Shown piece after piece: positions 25,083 to 33,130 of a stretch of 46,691 bases of DNA. Below the pieces are notes generated by a model, which ran no database searches, was not told the DNA's origin, and saw only the letters and a list, made by a program, of their open reading frames with translations. How positions within the stretch are numbered: position 1 is the stretch's first letter; each line of letters begins with the position of its first letter. The stretch is taken from contig NZ_AORL01000024.1 of assembly GCF_000383095.1 (NCBI RefSeq), positions 1 through 46,691 of the forward strand, given 5' to 3'. A program made the translations under genes and the position numbers. The DNA comes from Sphingomonas sp. PR090111-T3T-6A (GTDB taxonomy: Bacteria > Pseudomonadota > Alphaproteobacteria > Sphingomonadales > Sphingomonadaceae).

Positions 25083-27674
25083 ATGCACGCTCACTTCCGC
25101 CGGCTGGCCATCGGCTCGGCTATCCCTGCGCTTGCGATCGCTTCGCCCGCGCTGGCGCAAGCCACCACCTTCAACGTGCCTTCGCAGGATGTGGCGAGCG
25201 CCGTGCGGCAGTTCGCCCGGCAGGCCAAGGTGCAGATCGTGGTGTCCGGCCATGTCGCGGAAGGCCGTCGCACGCAGGCCATCTCCGGCGCGATGACGGT
25301 CGATCAGGCGCTCGAACGGATGCTCGCCAACACCGGCCTCGCCGTCCGGACGACGGGCGCGGGCACCTATGTGATCGTGGCGAACCAGAGCACGGCCTTG
25401 CAGGACGCGCCCGTCGCCAGCGCCGACGCGGAGGCCGACTCCTCCGAGATCGTCGTCCTCGGCAGCGGCGAGACCCGCTCGGTCTCGACCCTGCTTCCGC
25501 AGAATCTCAAGATCCTGCCGCCCGGCGTCAGCGTGCAGAAGGCGCTGAACATCCTGCCGGGCGTGAGCGCGCAGTCGATCGACGCGCTGGGCCTCAACGA
25601 GCAGTCGATGACCCTTCAGGTGCGCGGCTTCAGCACCACGCATCTCGGCTACACGCTCGACGGGATGCCGCTCGGCGACGGCGCCTACAACAACTATAAC
25701 GGCCTCACCATCAACCGCGCGCTCATCTCCGAAAATCTCGGCCGCGCCGATCTCGCGACGGGCATCGCCGGCCTCGGCATCCCGTCCACCAGCAACCTCG
25801 GCGGTGCGGTGACCTATGCGAGCAGCGATCCGCATAAGGAGCTGGGCTTCTCGGTCAGCCAGACCTTCGGCAGCGAGGCCGGCAAGCGCACCTACGCGCG
25901 CTTCGACACCGGCGAGCATGCCGGTTTCTCGGCCTATCTCTCCGGCCAGTATGGCGAGCAGGACCTGTTCGTGAATCAGCGCGCGTGGAACAAGTCCACC
26001 GTCAAGCAATTCAACGGCAAGCTGAAATACCAGTTCGACGGCGGCACGATCACCGCCTTCGGCGACGTCTCGCGCACCAACCAGGCCGACGATCCCTATC
26101 TGTCGAAAGAGATGCAGTCGCGTCTCGGCTGGGACTGGGGCGGCTATGCGCCGGACTGGCAATCCTATCTCGGCGTCGCCTATTGCGGCGTGACCGGGCC
26201 GGCGGCCGCGGGCAAGTGCGTCGCCGCGCCGTCGCCACAGAAGAACGCCGACGTCACCTTCACCAACGGCCAGATCCTGCGCGACGACAATCTGTTCTAC
26301 GTCGCCGGGGATTACGACCTCACCAAGTCCCTCCACGCGCACCTTCAGGTGTATCATCACACCGACAAGGGCGCCGGCAACAACTGGATCACCGGCTGGT
26401 CCACGCAGGGCACGACGACCACCGATGACGATCTGCCGGTCCAGATCCGCGACACCCGCTACACGATCGACCGCACCGGCGTGCTCGGTAATCTGAGCTG
26501 GGATGTCGCCTTCAACCACATCCAGGCGGGCTTCTGGATCGAAGACAATACGAGCAGCGCCGCGCGCTATATCTGGACCAACGTCACCGGTCCCTTCAGC
26601 CTCGCGCAATATCTGAAGGGCCAGCCGGATCAGGCCCAGTGGGTGCAGCAGACCAAGTGGAAGACGCGGCAATTCTATCTTCAGGACACCGCGAGCTTCT
26701 TCGATGATGCGCTGAGCATCGATTTCGGCTTCAAGAGCACCTATTCGAAGTCCGACGCGCAAGCCGAGCCCGGCATCGCCAAGACGCCGCCGCCGGCCTC
26801 CAGCCAGTTCGCGAGCGGCACGCTCAAGGCCAAGGACAATTTCCTGCCGGAGGTGGGCGTGCGCTGGAAGATCGCGCCGCGCCACGAACTCTTCGCGAGC
26901 TACGCCGAGAATATGGCGATGTTCCAGGGCGGCTTCAAACTCGGCCCGCAGTCGGTCTCGCAGGCCGTCTGGGACGCGCAGGGCAAGACGCTGAAGCCCG
27001 AGACGTCGAAGAGCGTCGAAGGCGGCTACCGCTATGTGAGCGGCCCGTTGCAGGTGTCCGCGACCGGCTATTGGGTGAAGTTCGACAACCGCCTGTTGCA
27101 GTACAACCCCTGCCCCACCAACCAGCAGCAGAATCCGGGCTGCGGCAACTCCTTCCACAACGCCGGCAGCGTCACCAGCCGGGGCGCGGAACTCGGCGTC
27201 CTGTGGAAGCCGCTGCCGTGGCTGAGCTGGTACAATTCGGCCTCGCTCAACAAGACCACCTACGATCAGGATCTCAACTGGTGCACGACCACCTGCGTGA
27301 TCTACGCCACGGCCGGCAAGCAGCAGGTCGATACGCCGAAGACGATGGTGGCCAGCATGCTGACCGTGCGGAAGGACGGTTTCTGGGGCTCGCTGCAGGG
27401 CAAATATACCGGCCGGCGCTATTACACCTACACCAACGACCAGAGCTTCGGCGGCTACACCACCTTCGATCTCGGCGTCGGGTATGATTTCGGCAAGGTC
27501 GGCCCGCTGAAGGGCGCGAAGCTGTCGCTCAACGTCACCAACCTCACCGACAAGCGCTATGCGTCGAACTTCGACAACAGCGTGTTCGCGCCGACCGACA
27601 AGACCGGCACCATTCTGGTGTTCCACTCGTCCGCGCCGCGGCAGGTCTTCGGGACGTTCGGCATTGATTTCTAA
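25083..27674 (+). CDS. TonB-dependent receptor with STN domain (second)
   Basis: 863 residues from ATG 25083 (AAGGGG upstream). A signal peptide ends at ALAQ, and the STN domain spans about 28-100 (FNVPSQDVASAVRQFARQAK). A TonB-box-like EIVVLG is at 122-127. The plug follows with VQKALNILPGVSAQSID, LQVRGFSTTHLGYTLDGMPLG and STSNLGGAVTYAS. The beta-barrel ends in GTFGIDF with the terminal Phe of outer-membrane barrels. It differs from the first receptor and looks nearer to metal-chelate receptors, but the ligand is not known. Its stop overlaps the start region of the phytase-like gene, and the PepSY/ApbE module follows, which suggests an iron-related ligand. Confidence 0.92.
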   Translation: MHAHFRRLAIGSAIPALAIASPALAQATTFNVPSQDVASAVRQFARQAKVQIVVSGHVAEGRRTQAISGAMTVDQALERMLANTGLAVRTTGAGTYVIVANQSTALQDAPVASADAEADSSEIVVLGSGETRSVSTLLPQNLKILPPGVSVQKALNILPGVSAQSIDALGLNEQSMTLQVRGFSTTHLGYTLDGMPLGDGAYNNYNGLTINRALISENLGRADLATGIAGLGIPSTSNLGGAVTYASSDPHKELGFSVSQTFGSEAGKRTYARFDTGEHAGFSAYLSGQYGEQDLFVNQRAWNKSTVKQFNGKLKYQFDGGTITAFGDVSRTNQADDPYLSKEMQSRLGWDWGGYAPDWQSYLGVAYCGVTGPAAAGKCVAAPSPQKNADVTFTNGQILRDDNLFYVAGDYDLTKSLHAHLQVYHHTDKGAGNNWITGWSTQGTTTTDDDLPVQIRDTRYTIDRTGVLGNLSWDVAFNHIQAGFWIEDNTSSAARYIWTNVTGPFSLAQYLKGQPDQAQWVQQTKWKTRQFYLQDTASFFDDALSIDFGFKSTYSKSDAQAEPGIAKTPPPASSQFASGTLKAKDNFLPEVGVRWKIAPRHELFASYAENMAMFQGGFKLGPQSVSQAVWDAQGKTLKPETSKSVEGGYRYVSGPLQVSATGYWVKFDNRLLQYNPCPTNQQQNPGCGNSFHNAGSVTSRGAELGVLWKPLPWLSWYNSASLNKTTYDQDLNWCTTTCVIYATAGKQQVDTPKTMVASMLTVRKDGFWGSLQGKYTGRRYYTYTNDQSFGGYTTFDLGVGYDFGKVGPLKGAKLSLNVTNLTDKRYASNFDNSVFAPTDKTGTILVFHSSAPRQVFGTFGIDF

Positions 27675-29136
27675 GCGTCTCGGCGCCGCGCTGATGCTGG
27701 CGTGGCTTGTCCCGGCCTTCCCCGCCCTCGCCGGCGGGGAAGAGCCGATCACCCGGCCGCATTGGGATCAGAGCGCCGGTGCGCGCAGTGTCTCGCTCAA
27801 CGGCCAGACCTTCATCGACCGGGGTCTGGCCGGCACCGGCAGCCTTCCGGCCGGCACGGTGGATTTCCTCGGCGACACGCTGGGTTCCTTCTCCTCGCTC
27901 CAGATCGCGCCGGGTAGCTGGAAGCGCGTTGGCAACCATTATGAGGGCATCCTCTGGACGCTGCCGGACCGGGGCCGCAACGATCCTGCCGCAAACCTCT
28001 TCTTCGATTATGCGGGGCGGCTGGAGCGGCTGCGCATCCGCTTCACGCCGGGCGATGGGCGGGTCAGCCTCGTTCCCGATGGCGGGCTCGAGCTGCGCGA
28101 CTTCCGGGGCCGCCCGTTCACCGGCGCCGATCCGGGCGCGGGTACGGTGACGGAGCGCGGCATGGTGTTGCCGGCTCCGGCCGGCGGCGTCGGCGCCGGC
28201 AAGGTGTCGCTCGATGCGGAATCGCTGCAATTCACGCGCGACGGCGGCTTCTACGTCGGCGATGAATATGCGGCCAATGTGTATCATTTCGACCGGCGCG
28301 GTCGTCTGCGTGGCGTGATACGACCGCCCGCGGCCGTCGCGCCGCGCAGCGCCGGGCGGCCCGATTTCGGTTCGCTGCACGCGCCGCAAACCGGCCGGCG
28401 CAACAATCAGGGCGTGGAAGGCATGTCGCTGTCGCCCGACGGCCGCACCCTGTTCGTCGCCCTGCAAAGCGCGCTGATGCAGGACAGCGCCACCGGCAAT
28501 GCCGCCGGCCGCACCGACATCCGCGTGCTGGTCTACGACGTGAGCCGGACACCGGCACCATCGCGACCCGTCGCGCATTATGTGGTGCAATTGCCGGCCT
28601 ATAACGCCGACGGCAATGGCGGCACCCCCGATCGCACCGCCGCGCAGAGCGAAATCCGCGCGCTTGACGACCATCGCTTCCTGATGCTCGCGCGGGACAG
28701 CGCGGGGCGCGGCGCGGAGGGCAAGGCGCCGATCGTCTACAAGAGCATCCTGCTGGTCGACGTCGCGGGCGCGACCAATCTCGCCGGCACCGACTACGAA
28801 ACCGGCACCGCGTCGCTGCTGGAGGACCCGGCCGGCACGAAGCTGCGGCCGGGCATCGTTCCGGCCGGCCGGGTCGAGCTGGTGAACATGCTCAACCCCG
28901 TGCAGCTCGCGCGCTTCGGGCTCAGCGTCGAGGCGCTGTCCGAGAAATGGGAAGCGATGGACCTCGTGTCCGTGCTGGAGCCCGATCATCCGGCCGACTA
29001 TTTCCTGCTCGTCGGCAACGACAATGATTTCATCGCGCGCCGCTGCCGGATGTCCGGCCAGCCCTGCAACTCGGATTTCGACAATGACAGCCGGATACTG
29101 GTCTATCGCGTGAGCCTGCCGACGCCGTTGCGGTAA
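27664..29136 (+). CDS. Secreted phytase-like / esterase-like protein (PF13449-type)
   Basis: 490 residues from TTG 27664, which gives a proper export signal (basic ISKRLGAALMLAWLVPAFPALA, split by eye near PALAGG). ATG 27694 would remove the basic head. It overlaps the receptor stop by 11 bases, so the two are coupled. A beta-propeller-like body contains DAESLQFTRDGGFYVGDEY, GRRNNQGVEGMSLSPDGRTL and FLLVGNDNDF, the signature of the 'esterase-like activity of phytase' family. True phytase activity is unproven in this family. A link with the receptor suggests that it processes the ligand at the cell surface or in the periplasm. Confidence 0.82.
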   Translation: MISKRLGAALMLAWLVPAFPALAGGEEPITRPHWDQSAGARSVSLNGQTFIDRGLAGTGSLPAGTVDFLGDTLGSFSSLQIAPGSWKRVGNHYEGILWTLPDRGRNDPAANLFFDYAGRLERLRIRFTPGDGRVSLVPDGGLELRDFRGRPFTGADPGAGTVTERGMVLPAPAGGVGAGKVSLDAESLQFTRDGGFYVGDEYAANVYHFDRRGRLRGVIRPPAAVAPRSAGRPDFGSLHAPQTGRRNNQGVEGMSLSPDGRTLFVALQSALMQDSATGNAAGRTDIRVLVYDVSRTPAPSRPVAHYVVQLPAYNADGNGGTPDRTAAQSEIRALDDHRFLMLARDSAGRGAEGKAPIVYKSILLVDVAGATNLAGTDYETGTASLLEDPAGTKLRPGIVPAGRVELVNMLNPVQLARFGLSVEALSEKWEAMDLVSVLEPDHPADYFLLVGNDNDFIARRCRMSGQPCNSDFDNDSRILVYRVSLPTPLR

Positions 29137-29164
29137 GCACGCCCCGGCGCACTGCGGAGCACAT

Positions 29165-29185
29165 TAATGCGATCCGTTCGCATTA
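29165..29185. promoter_or_regulatory. Fur-box-like palindrome upstream of the PepSY operon
   Basis: A perfect inverted repeat TAATGCGA (29165-29172), spacer TCCGT, TCGCATTA (29178-29185). The inner 19 bases have the 9-1-9 layout of Fur operators and resemble the AATGCGAA/TTCGCATT form in GC-rich bacteria. It lies 41 bases before the GTG of the PepSY gene, in the gap after the phytase-like gene, where it can repress in iron-rich conditions. Confidence 0.6.
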
Positions 29186-29225
29186 GCTATTGAGCAAGCC
29201 CGCCTGTCGTTCTACGCCCTGCTGC

Positions 29226-29876
29226 GTGACCCAGATGCAGCCTCCTCCCGTCCGCCGCCGTAAGCCCGTGCACAAGTGGCGGAACTGGTGGCTCAAGCAA
29301 TTGCACACATGGCACTGGATGAGCGCGGCCATCTCGCTGACCGCCATGCTCGCCTTCGCCATCACCGGCATCACGCTGAACCACGCCGCCTCCATCCCCG
29401 CGCATCCCGTCACGGTGGACAAGGAGGGGATGCTGCCCGCGTCGCTCCGTCCGCTGCTCGCGCACCCGGCGGCGAAGGATGCGCCCCTGCCCGGGCCGGT
29501 CGCGAGCGCGGTCAAGTCGGCGGTGGGCCTGGACGCAGGAGGGCGGGCGGCGGAATGGTCCGACGATGCGGTCTATGTCGCTCTCCCCCGGCCCGGCGGG
29601 GACGGCTGGGTCAGCATCGACCGGGCGAGCTGGAAGATCACCTCCGAGGTGACCGATCAGGGCTGGATCTCCTACCTCAACGATCTCCACAAGGGCCGCA
29701 ACACCGGCCGCGTCTGGTTCTGGTTCATCGACGTTTTCGCGGTGGCATGCGTGTTCTTCACGCTGACCGGGCTGGTGCTGCTGTATCTCCACGCCCGGCG
29801 GCGGCACTCCACCTGGCCGCTGGTGCTGGGCGGCGTCGCCATCCCCTTTCTCCTGGCCGTCCTGTTCATCCATTGA
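29226..29876 (+). CDS. PepSY-domain membrane protein (putative heme-bearing reductase subunit)
   Basis: 216 residues from GTG 29226; ATG 29235 is an alternative. A basic head (RRRKPVHKWRNWW) leads into a first span (LHTWHWMSAAISLTAMLAFA), a periplasmic PepSY-like domain (about 55-160), then two spans (WFWFIDVFAVACVFFTLTGL and the C-terminal WPLVLGGVAIPFLLAVLFI). Membrane-side histidines (LHTWHW, TLNHAA, LNDLHKGRNTG) suit heme ligation, as in PepSY reductases that move electrons to periplasmic acceptors or ferric chelates. First gene behind the Fur-like box; DUF2271, DUF4198 and ApbE genes follow with gaps of about 11 bases. Confidence 0.85.
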   Translation: MTQMQPPPVRRRKPVHKWRNWWLKQLHTWHWMSAAISLTAMLAFAITGITLNHAASIPAHPVTVDKEGMLPASLRPLLAHPAAKDAPLPGPVASAVKSAVGLDAGGRAAEWSDDAVYVALPRPGGDGWVSIDRASWKITSEVTDQGWISYLNDLHKGRNTGRVWFWFIDVFAVACVFFTLTGLVLLYLHARRRHSTWPLVLGGVAIPFLLAVLFIH

Positions 29877-29887
29877 GGGATATCGTC

Positions 29888-30367
29888 ATGCGTCCAACCT
29901 CCGTCCTGCTGCTCGGCGGCGCCCTCGCCGCACCCGCCACCGCCGGCACCGTGACCGTCACCGTCCCCCGCCTGAGCGTCGCCGAATATCACCGCCCCTA
30001 TGTCGCCGTGTGGCTGGAGCCCGCCGGCGGTGGCACGCCGCGCACGCTGGCGGTGTGGTACGACATCAAAAAGGCCGGCAACGAGCCCGGCACCAAATGG
30101 CTTTCCGAGCTGCGCGCCTGGTGGCGCAAGGGCGGCCGCAGCATGGCCATGCCCGCCGACGGCATCAGCGGCGCGACGCAGGCGCCCGGGCCGCATAACA
30201 TCGCCCTCCCCGCCGATCTGAAGCCCGGCGCCTACGTCCTCAACGTCGAGGCCGCGCGCGAGACGGGTGGCCGCGAGCTGGTCACCGTTCCGGTCAACCT
30301 GCCGGCGGGCAATGCCCGCGCGACCGGCAAGGCCGAGCTTGGCGCCGTCACCCTCTCCACCCGCTGA
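29888..30367 (+). CDS. DUF2271 periplasmic protein with ApbE flavinylation motif
   Basis: 159 residues with a signal peptide (about 1-20) and GAGGG before the ATG. The body fits DUF2271 (YHRPYVAVWLEPAGGG, LAVWYDIKKAGN, WLSELRAWWRKGG). Residues 91-97 read DGISGAT, matching the [D]-G-x-[S/T]-G-A-T motif where ApbE attaches FMN by a phosphoester to the threonine, as in NqrC. Thr97 (codon 30176-30178) is the predicted site. An ApbE gene lies two genes downstream in the same unit. It would be a periplasmic flavin carrier taking electrons from the PepSY heme protein. Motif and context are seen; covalent flavin is inferred. Confidence 0.88.
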   Translation: MRPTSVLLLGGALAAPATAGTVTVTVPRLSVAEYHRPYVAVWLEPAGGGTPRTLAVWYDIKKAGNEPGTKWLSELRAWWRKGGRSMAMPADGISGATQAPGPHNIALPADLKPGAYVLNVEAARETGGRELVTVPVNLPAGNARATGKAELGAVTLSTR

Positions 30368-30378
30368 AGGATCATTCC

Positions 30379-31254
30379 ATGAGAGCGCTCGTCTCCCGCC
30401 TGCTCGTCGCCACCGCGCTGCTGTCGGCGCCCGCCGCCTTGTCCGCGCATCGTCAGTGGCTGCTGCCGTCGACCACCATCGTGTCGGGCACCGATAACTG
30501 GGTGACGGTGGATGCCGCCGTCTCCAACGATCTCTTCTATCCCGATCATTTCCCGATGCCGACCGAGAGCATCCAGGTGTGGCAGCCGGACGGCTCGACC
30601 GGCGCGATCCAGAATGCGGCAAAGGGGCGGTATCGCTCCACCTTCGACGTCCAGCTCGACAAGCCGGGCACCTGGAAGATCGGCACCGCCAGCACCAGCG
30701 TGTCGGGCAGCTTCAGGCTGAACGGCGAGGACTGGACGGTCGGCCGCCGCCGCGGGCCGCCGCAGGGCGCTCCGGGCCAGCCGCCGCGCGGCCCCGAGGG
30801 CCGTCCCGCGCATTCCGTCGCCACCGCCGCCGACATCCCGGCGGGCGCCACCGACGTGAAGCTCACCGAGATGAGCAGCCGCAACGCTATTTTCGTGACG
30901 GCCGGCGAGCCGACCAGCACCGTGCTCCAGCCCACCGGCAAGGGCCTCGACATGCAGCCCGTCACCCACCCGGACTCGCTCGTCTCGAACGAGCCGGCGC
31001 ACTTCCGCTTCCTGATCGACGGCAAGCCGGCGGCGGGCCTCAAGGTGACGCTGATCCCCGGCGGCAAGCGCTATCGCGACAGCGAGGGCGTGATGGAGCT
31101 GGCCACCGGCGCCGACGGCGTGCTGGAGGTGAAGTGGCCGGCGCCCGGCATGTACTGGCTGAACGCCACGACGACCGACAACCACCCCGCCACCCCGCGC
31201 GCGACCGAGCGGCGGATGAGCTACACGTCCACGCTGGAGGTGATGGCGCCCTGA
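30379..31254 (+). CDS. DUF4198 periplasmic protein
   Basis: 291 residues with GAAGGA before the ATG. The signal peptide ends at ALSA, so the mature protein begins HRQWLLPSTT. This N-terminal histidine is a DUF4198 hallmark and recalls metal-binding amino-terminal His in CopC-like proteins. Two beta-sandwich-like parts are joined by a Pro/Gly/Arg-rich linker (about residues 123-145). Conserved pieces include FYPDHFPMP, FRFLIDGKPAAGLKVTLIPGG and PGMYWLNATT. In many genomes DUF4198 genes travel with DUF2271, PepSY and TonB receptor genes. Its role is unproven; metal binding or a partner for the flavin protein are reasonable ideas. Confidence 0.85.
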   Translation: MRALVSRLLVATALLSAPAALSAHRQWLLPSTTIVSGTDNWVTVDAAVSNDLFYPDHFPMPTESIQVWQPDGSTGAIQNAAKGRYRSTFDVQLDKPGTWKIGTASTSVSGSFRLNGEDWTVGRRRGPPQGAPGQPPRGPEGRPAHSVATAADIPAGATDVKLTEMSSRNAIFVTAGEPTSTVLQPTGKGLDMQPVTHPDSLVSNEPAHFRFLIDGKPAAGLKVTLIPGGKRYRDSEGVMELATGADGVLEVKWPAPGMYWLNATTTDNHPATPRATERRMSYTSTLEVMAP

Positions 31255-31265
31255 ACCGGCCGATC

Positions 31266-32240
31266 GTGAGGATCGCGCTGCCGCCCGCCATTTCGGCGCA
31301 GGCCTTCGCCGGGCGGGACGCGGCCGCGCCGGTGGCCGCCCTCGCCGGCGAGACGATGGGGACGACGTGGAGCGTGCGGTTCGCCCGCCCGCCCCATGTC
31401 GATCCGCAGGCCCTCCGCGCGTCCATCGTCGCGCGGCTCGGCGGGCTCGTCGGGGAGATGAGCCATTGGGAGGCGGGCTCGCTTCTTGCGTGGTTCAACC
31501 GGGCGGCGGCGGGGCAATGGATCGTGCTGCCGCCCGATTTCGCGCAGGTGATGGCCGAAGGCCTCGCCATCGCCGGGCGGAGCGGCGGGGCGTTCGATCC
31601 GGCGATCGGGCGGATCGTCAATCTGTGGGGCTTCGGACCGGTCGCAGCGCCCCGGCCGCCTTCCGATGACGAGATCGATGCCGCGCGGGCCTTGGCGGGG
31701 TGGCAACGGCTCGCCTATGACGCCCCGGCGCGGAGGCTGCGCCAGCCGGGCGGCGTGATGCTCGATCTCTCCGGCATCGCCAAGGGCCATGCCGTCGACG
31801 TTCTGGCCGATCTGCTGGAGGCCTCGGGTGTTCGCCATGCCCTGGTCGAGATCGGCGGCGAGCTGGCCGGGCGCGGCGTGCGGCCCGATGGCGATCCCTG
31901 GTGGGTCGATCTCGAAGTGCCGCCGGGGCTGGACGTGCCGCCGCTCCGCATCGCGCTGCACGGCCTCGCGGTGGCGACCTCGGGCGACTATCGGCGCGGC
32001 GCCCATAGCCTCGATCCGCGCACGGGCCGGCCGATCACGCACGGCACCGTCTCGGTGAGCGTGCTCCACGACACCGCGCTCCGGGCCGACGCCTGGGCCA
32101 CCGCGCTGACCGTCTTCGCCCCGGACGAGGCCATGACGCTCGCCGCGCGCGAGGGCATCGCCGCCCGCCTCCTCATCGTGGCGGACGGCGAGACGCGCGA
32201 ACTCGTCACGCCCGCTCTCGCCGCGATGCTGGAGGACTGA
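31266..32240 (+). CDS. apbE: FAD:protein FMN transferase (ApbE family)
   Basis: 324 residues from GTG 31266, 11 bases after the DUF4198 stop. Family blocks: GETMGTTWSVRF near the N-terminus, MSHWEAGSLLAWFN, LDLSGIAKGHAVD, LVEIGGELAGRG, VATSGDYRR, SLDPRTGRPI and a final ADAWATALTVF. ApbE moves FMN from FAD to Thr/Ser in D-G-x-[S/T]-G-A-T motifs of exported proteins. The DUF2271 protein encoded upstream carries that motif and is the evident substrate. Odd point: no clear lipoprotein or export signal is visible, though most ApbE proteins act in the periplasm. A start further upstream would overlap the DUF4198 gene. Confidence 0.92.
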   Translation: MRIALPPAISAQAFAGRDAAAPVAALAGETMGTTWSVRFARPPHVDPQALRASIVARLGGLVGEMSHWEAGSLLAWFNRAAAGQWIVLPPDFAQVMAEGLAIAGRSGGAFDPAIGRIVNLWGFGPVAAPRPPSDDEIDAARALAGWQRLAYDAPARRLRQPGGVMLDLSGIAKGHAVDVLADLLEASGVRHALVEIGGELAGRGVRPDGDPWWVDLEVPPGLDVPPLRIALHGLAVATSGDYRRGAHSLDPRTGRPITHGTVSVSVLHDTALRADAWATALTVFAPDEAMTLAAREGIAARLLIVADGETRELVTPALAAMLED

Positions 32241-32350
32241 GCCTCGTTCCCAACCCTCGACGGATGGCCTCCGGCCATCGGCGGAGCTTGCTCGCGCTCG
32301 CACAAATATTCCGCTAGCGTGCGGGCGACGATCAACCTCAAGGTGTTTGA

Positions 32351-33130
32351 GTGAAAGACGAGAAGACGACCGGCGGCGTGGATTCGCCCAGTGGTGCTCA
32401 AACCCTCATGCGCGCGCTCGACATCCTCGACGAGACGCTGGACGGGCCGACCAGGATCCAGGATCTCGCGGCCAAGCTCGGCCTCACCAAGACGACCGCG
32501 CACCGCCTCGTGAAGGCGCTGCGCTCGCGCGACTATCTGGCGCTGACGCCGGACGGGCTGACGCTCGGGCCCAAGCTGCTCCAGCTCGGCCAGAAGGCGC
32601 GCGAGCATATGGACCCGGCGCGCGTCGCTCGCCCGCATATCGAGCGCCTCTCCGAGCTGACCGGCCATTGCGCCTTCATCGGCAAGCGCGAGGGCGACTG
32701 GTCGCGCCATCTCGACCGCGTCACCGGGCGGCAGCGCCTGCTGGTCGCCACCTCGCCGGGCGATCGCCGTCCGATCGCGGAGACGGGCATGGGCAAGGCC
32801 CTGCTGCTCGACGAGAGCGAGGAGGAGCTGCGCCGCCTCTATGATCTGGCGAAGGACGGCCATGCCGCGCCCGCGCGCATGAAGGCGTGGCTGGCCGAGA
32901 TGAAAACCAACCGCGAGAAGGGCGTGGTACGCCACGACAGCGAGATCGGCGACGGCGTGCGCTCGATCGCGGCGCCGATCCGGGGCGCGGACGGGCGCAT
33001 CTGCCTCGCGATCAACATCGCCAGCGCCGCCCATTATCTCGACGACGAGGCGATGGAGCGCATGGCCCCGCAGGTCCGCCAGACGGCGGCGGACATCAGC
33101 GCGGCGCTGGGTTACGCGCCCAAGGCCTAG
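32351..33130 (+). CDS. IclR-family transcriptional regulator (KdgR-like position)
   Basis: 259 residues from GTG 32351 with AAGGTG 5 bases upstream. The winged HTH occupies about 15-75 (LMRALDILDETLDG, IQDLAAKLGLTKTTAHRLVKAL), followed by the IclR effector domain (GRQRLLVATSPGD, ETGMGKALLL, HDSEIGDGVRSIAAPI). KdgR, the pectin repressor of enterobacteria that responds to KDG, belongs to this family, and here the gene borders a pectin locus. It is therefore the probable local regulator, with a uronate intermediate as inducer. Its TAG overlaps the stop of the convergent transporter gene by three bases (CTAG). A short hairpin GATGGCC-TCC-GGCCATC (32263-32279) precedes it. Confidence 0.88.
   Translation: MKDEKTTGGVDSPSGAQTLMRALDILDETLDGPTRIQDLAAKLGLTKTTAHRLVKALRSRDYLALTPDGLTLGPKLLQLGQKAREHMDPARVARPHIERLSELTGHCAFIGKREGDWSRHLDRVTGRQRLLVATSPGDRRPIAETGMGKALLLDESEEELRRLYDLAKDGHAAPARMKAWLAEMKTNREKGVVRHDSEIGDGVRSIAAPIRGADGRICLAINIASAAHYLDDEAMERMAPQVRQTAADISAALGYAPKA

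Noticed and set aside
24888-27752. A 954-codon minus-strand frame opposite the second STN receptor
   Set aside because: Antisense shadow; runs across the fecR end and receptor start, which are well supported on the plus strand.
32263-32279. GATGGCC-TCC-GGCCATC hairpin as a terminator after the ApbE gene
   Set aside because: The stem is short and has no T run; it may be chance, so it is only mentioned with the IclR gene.
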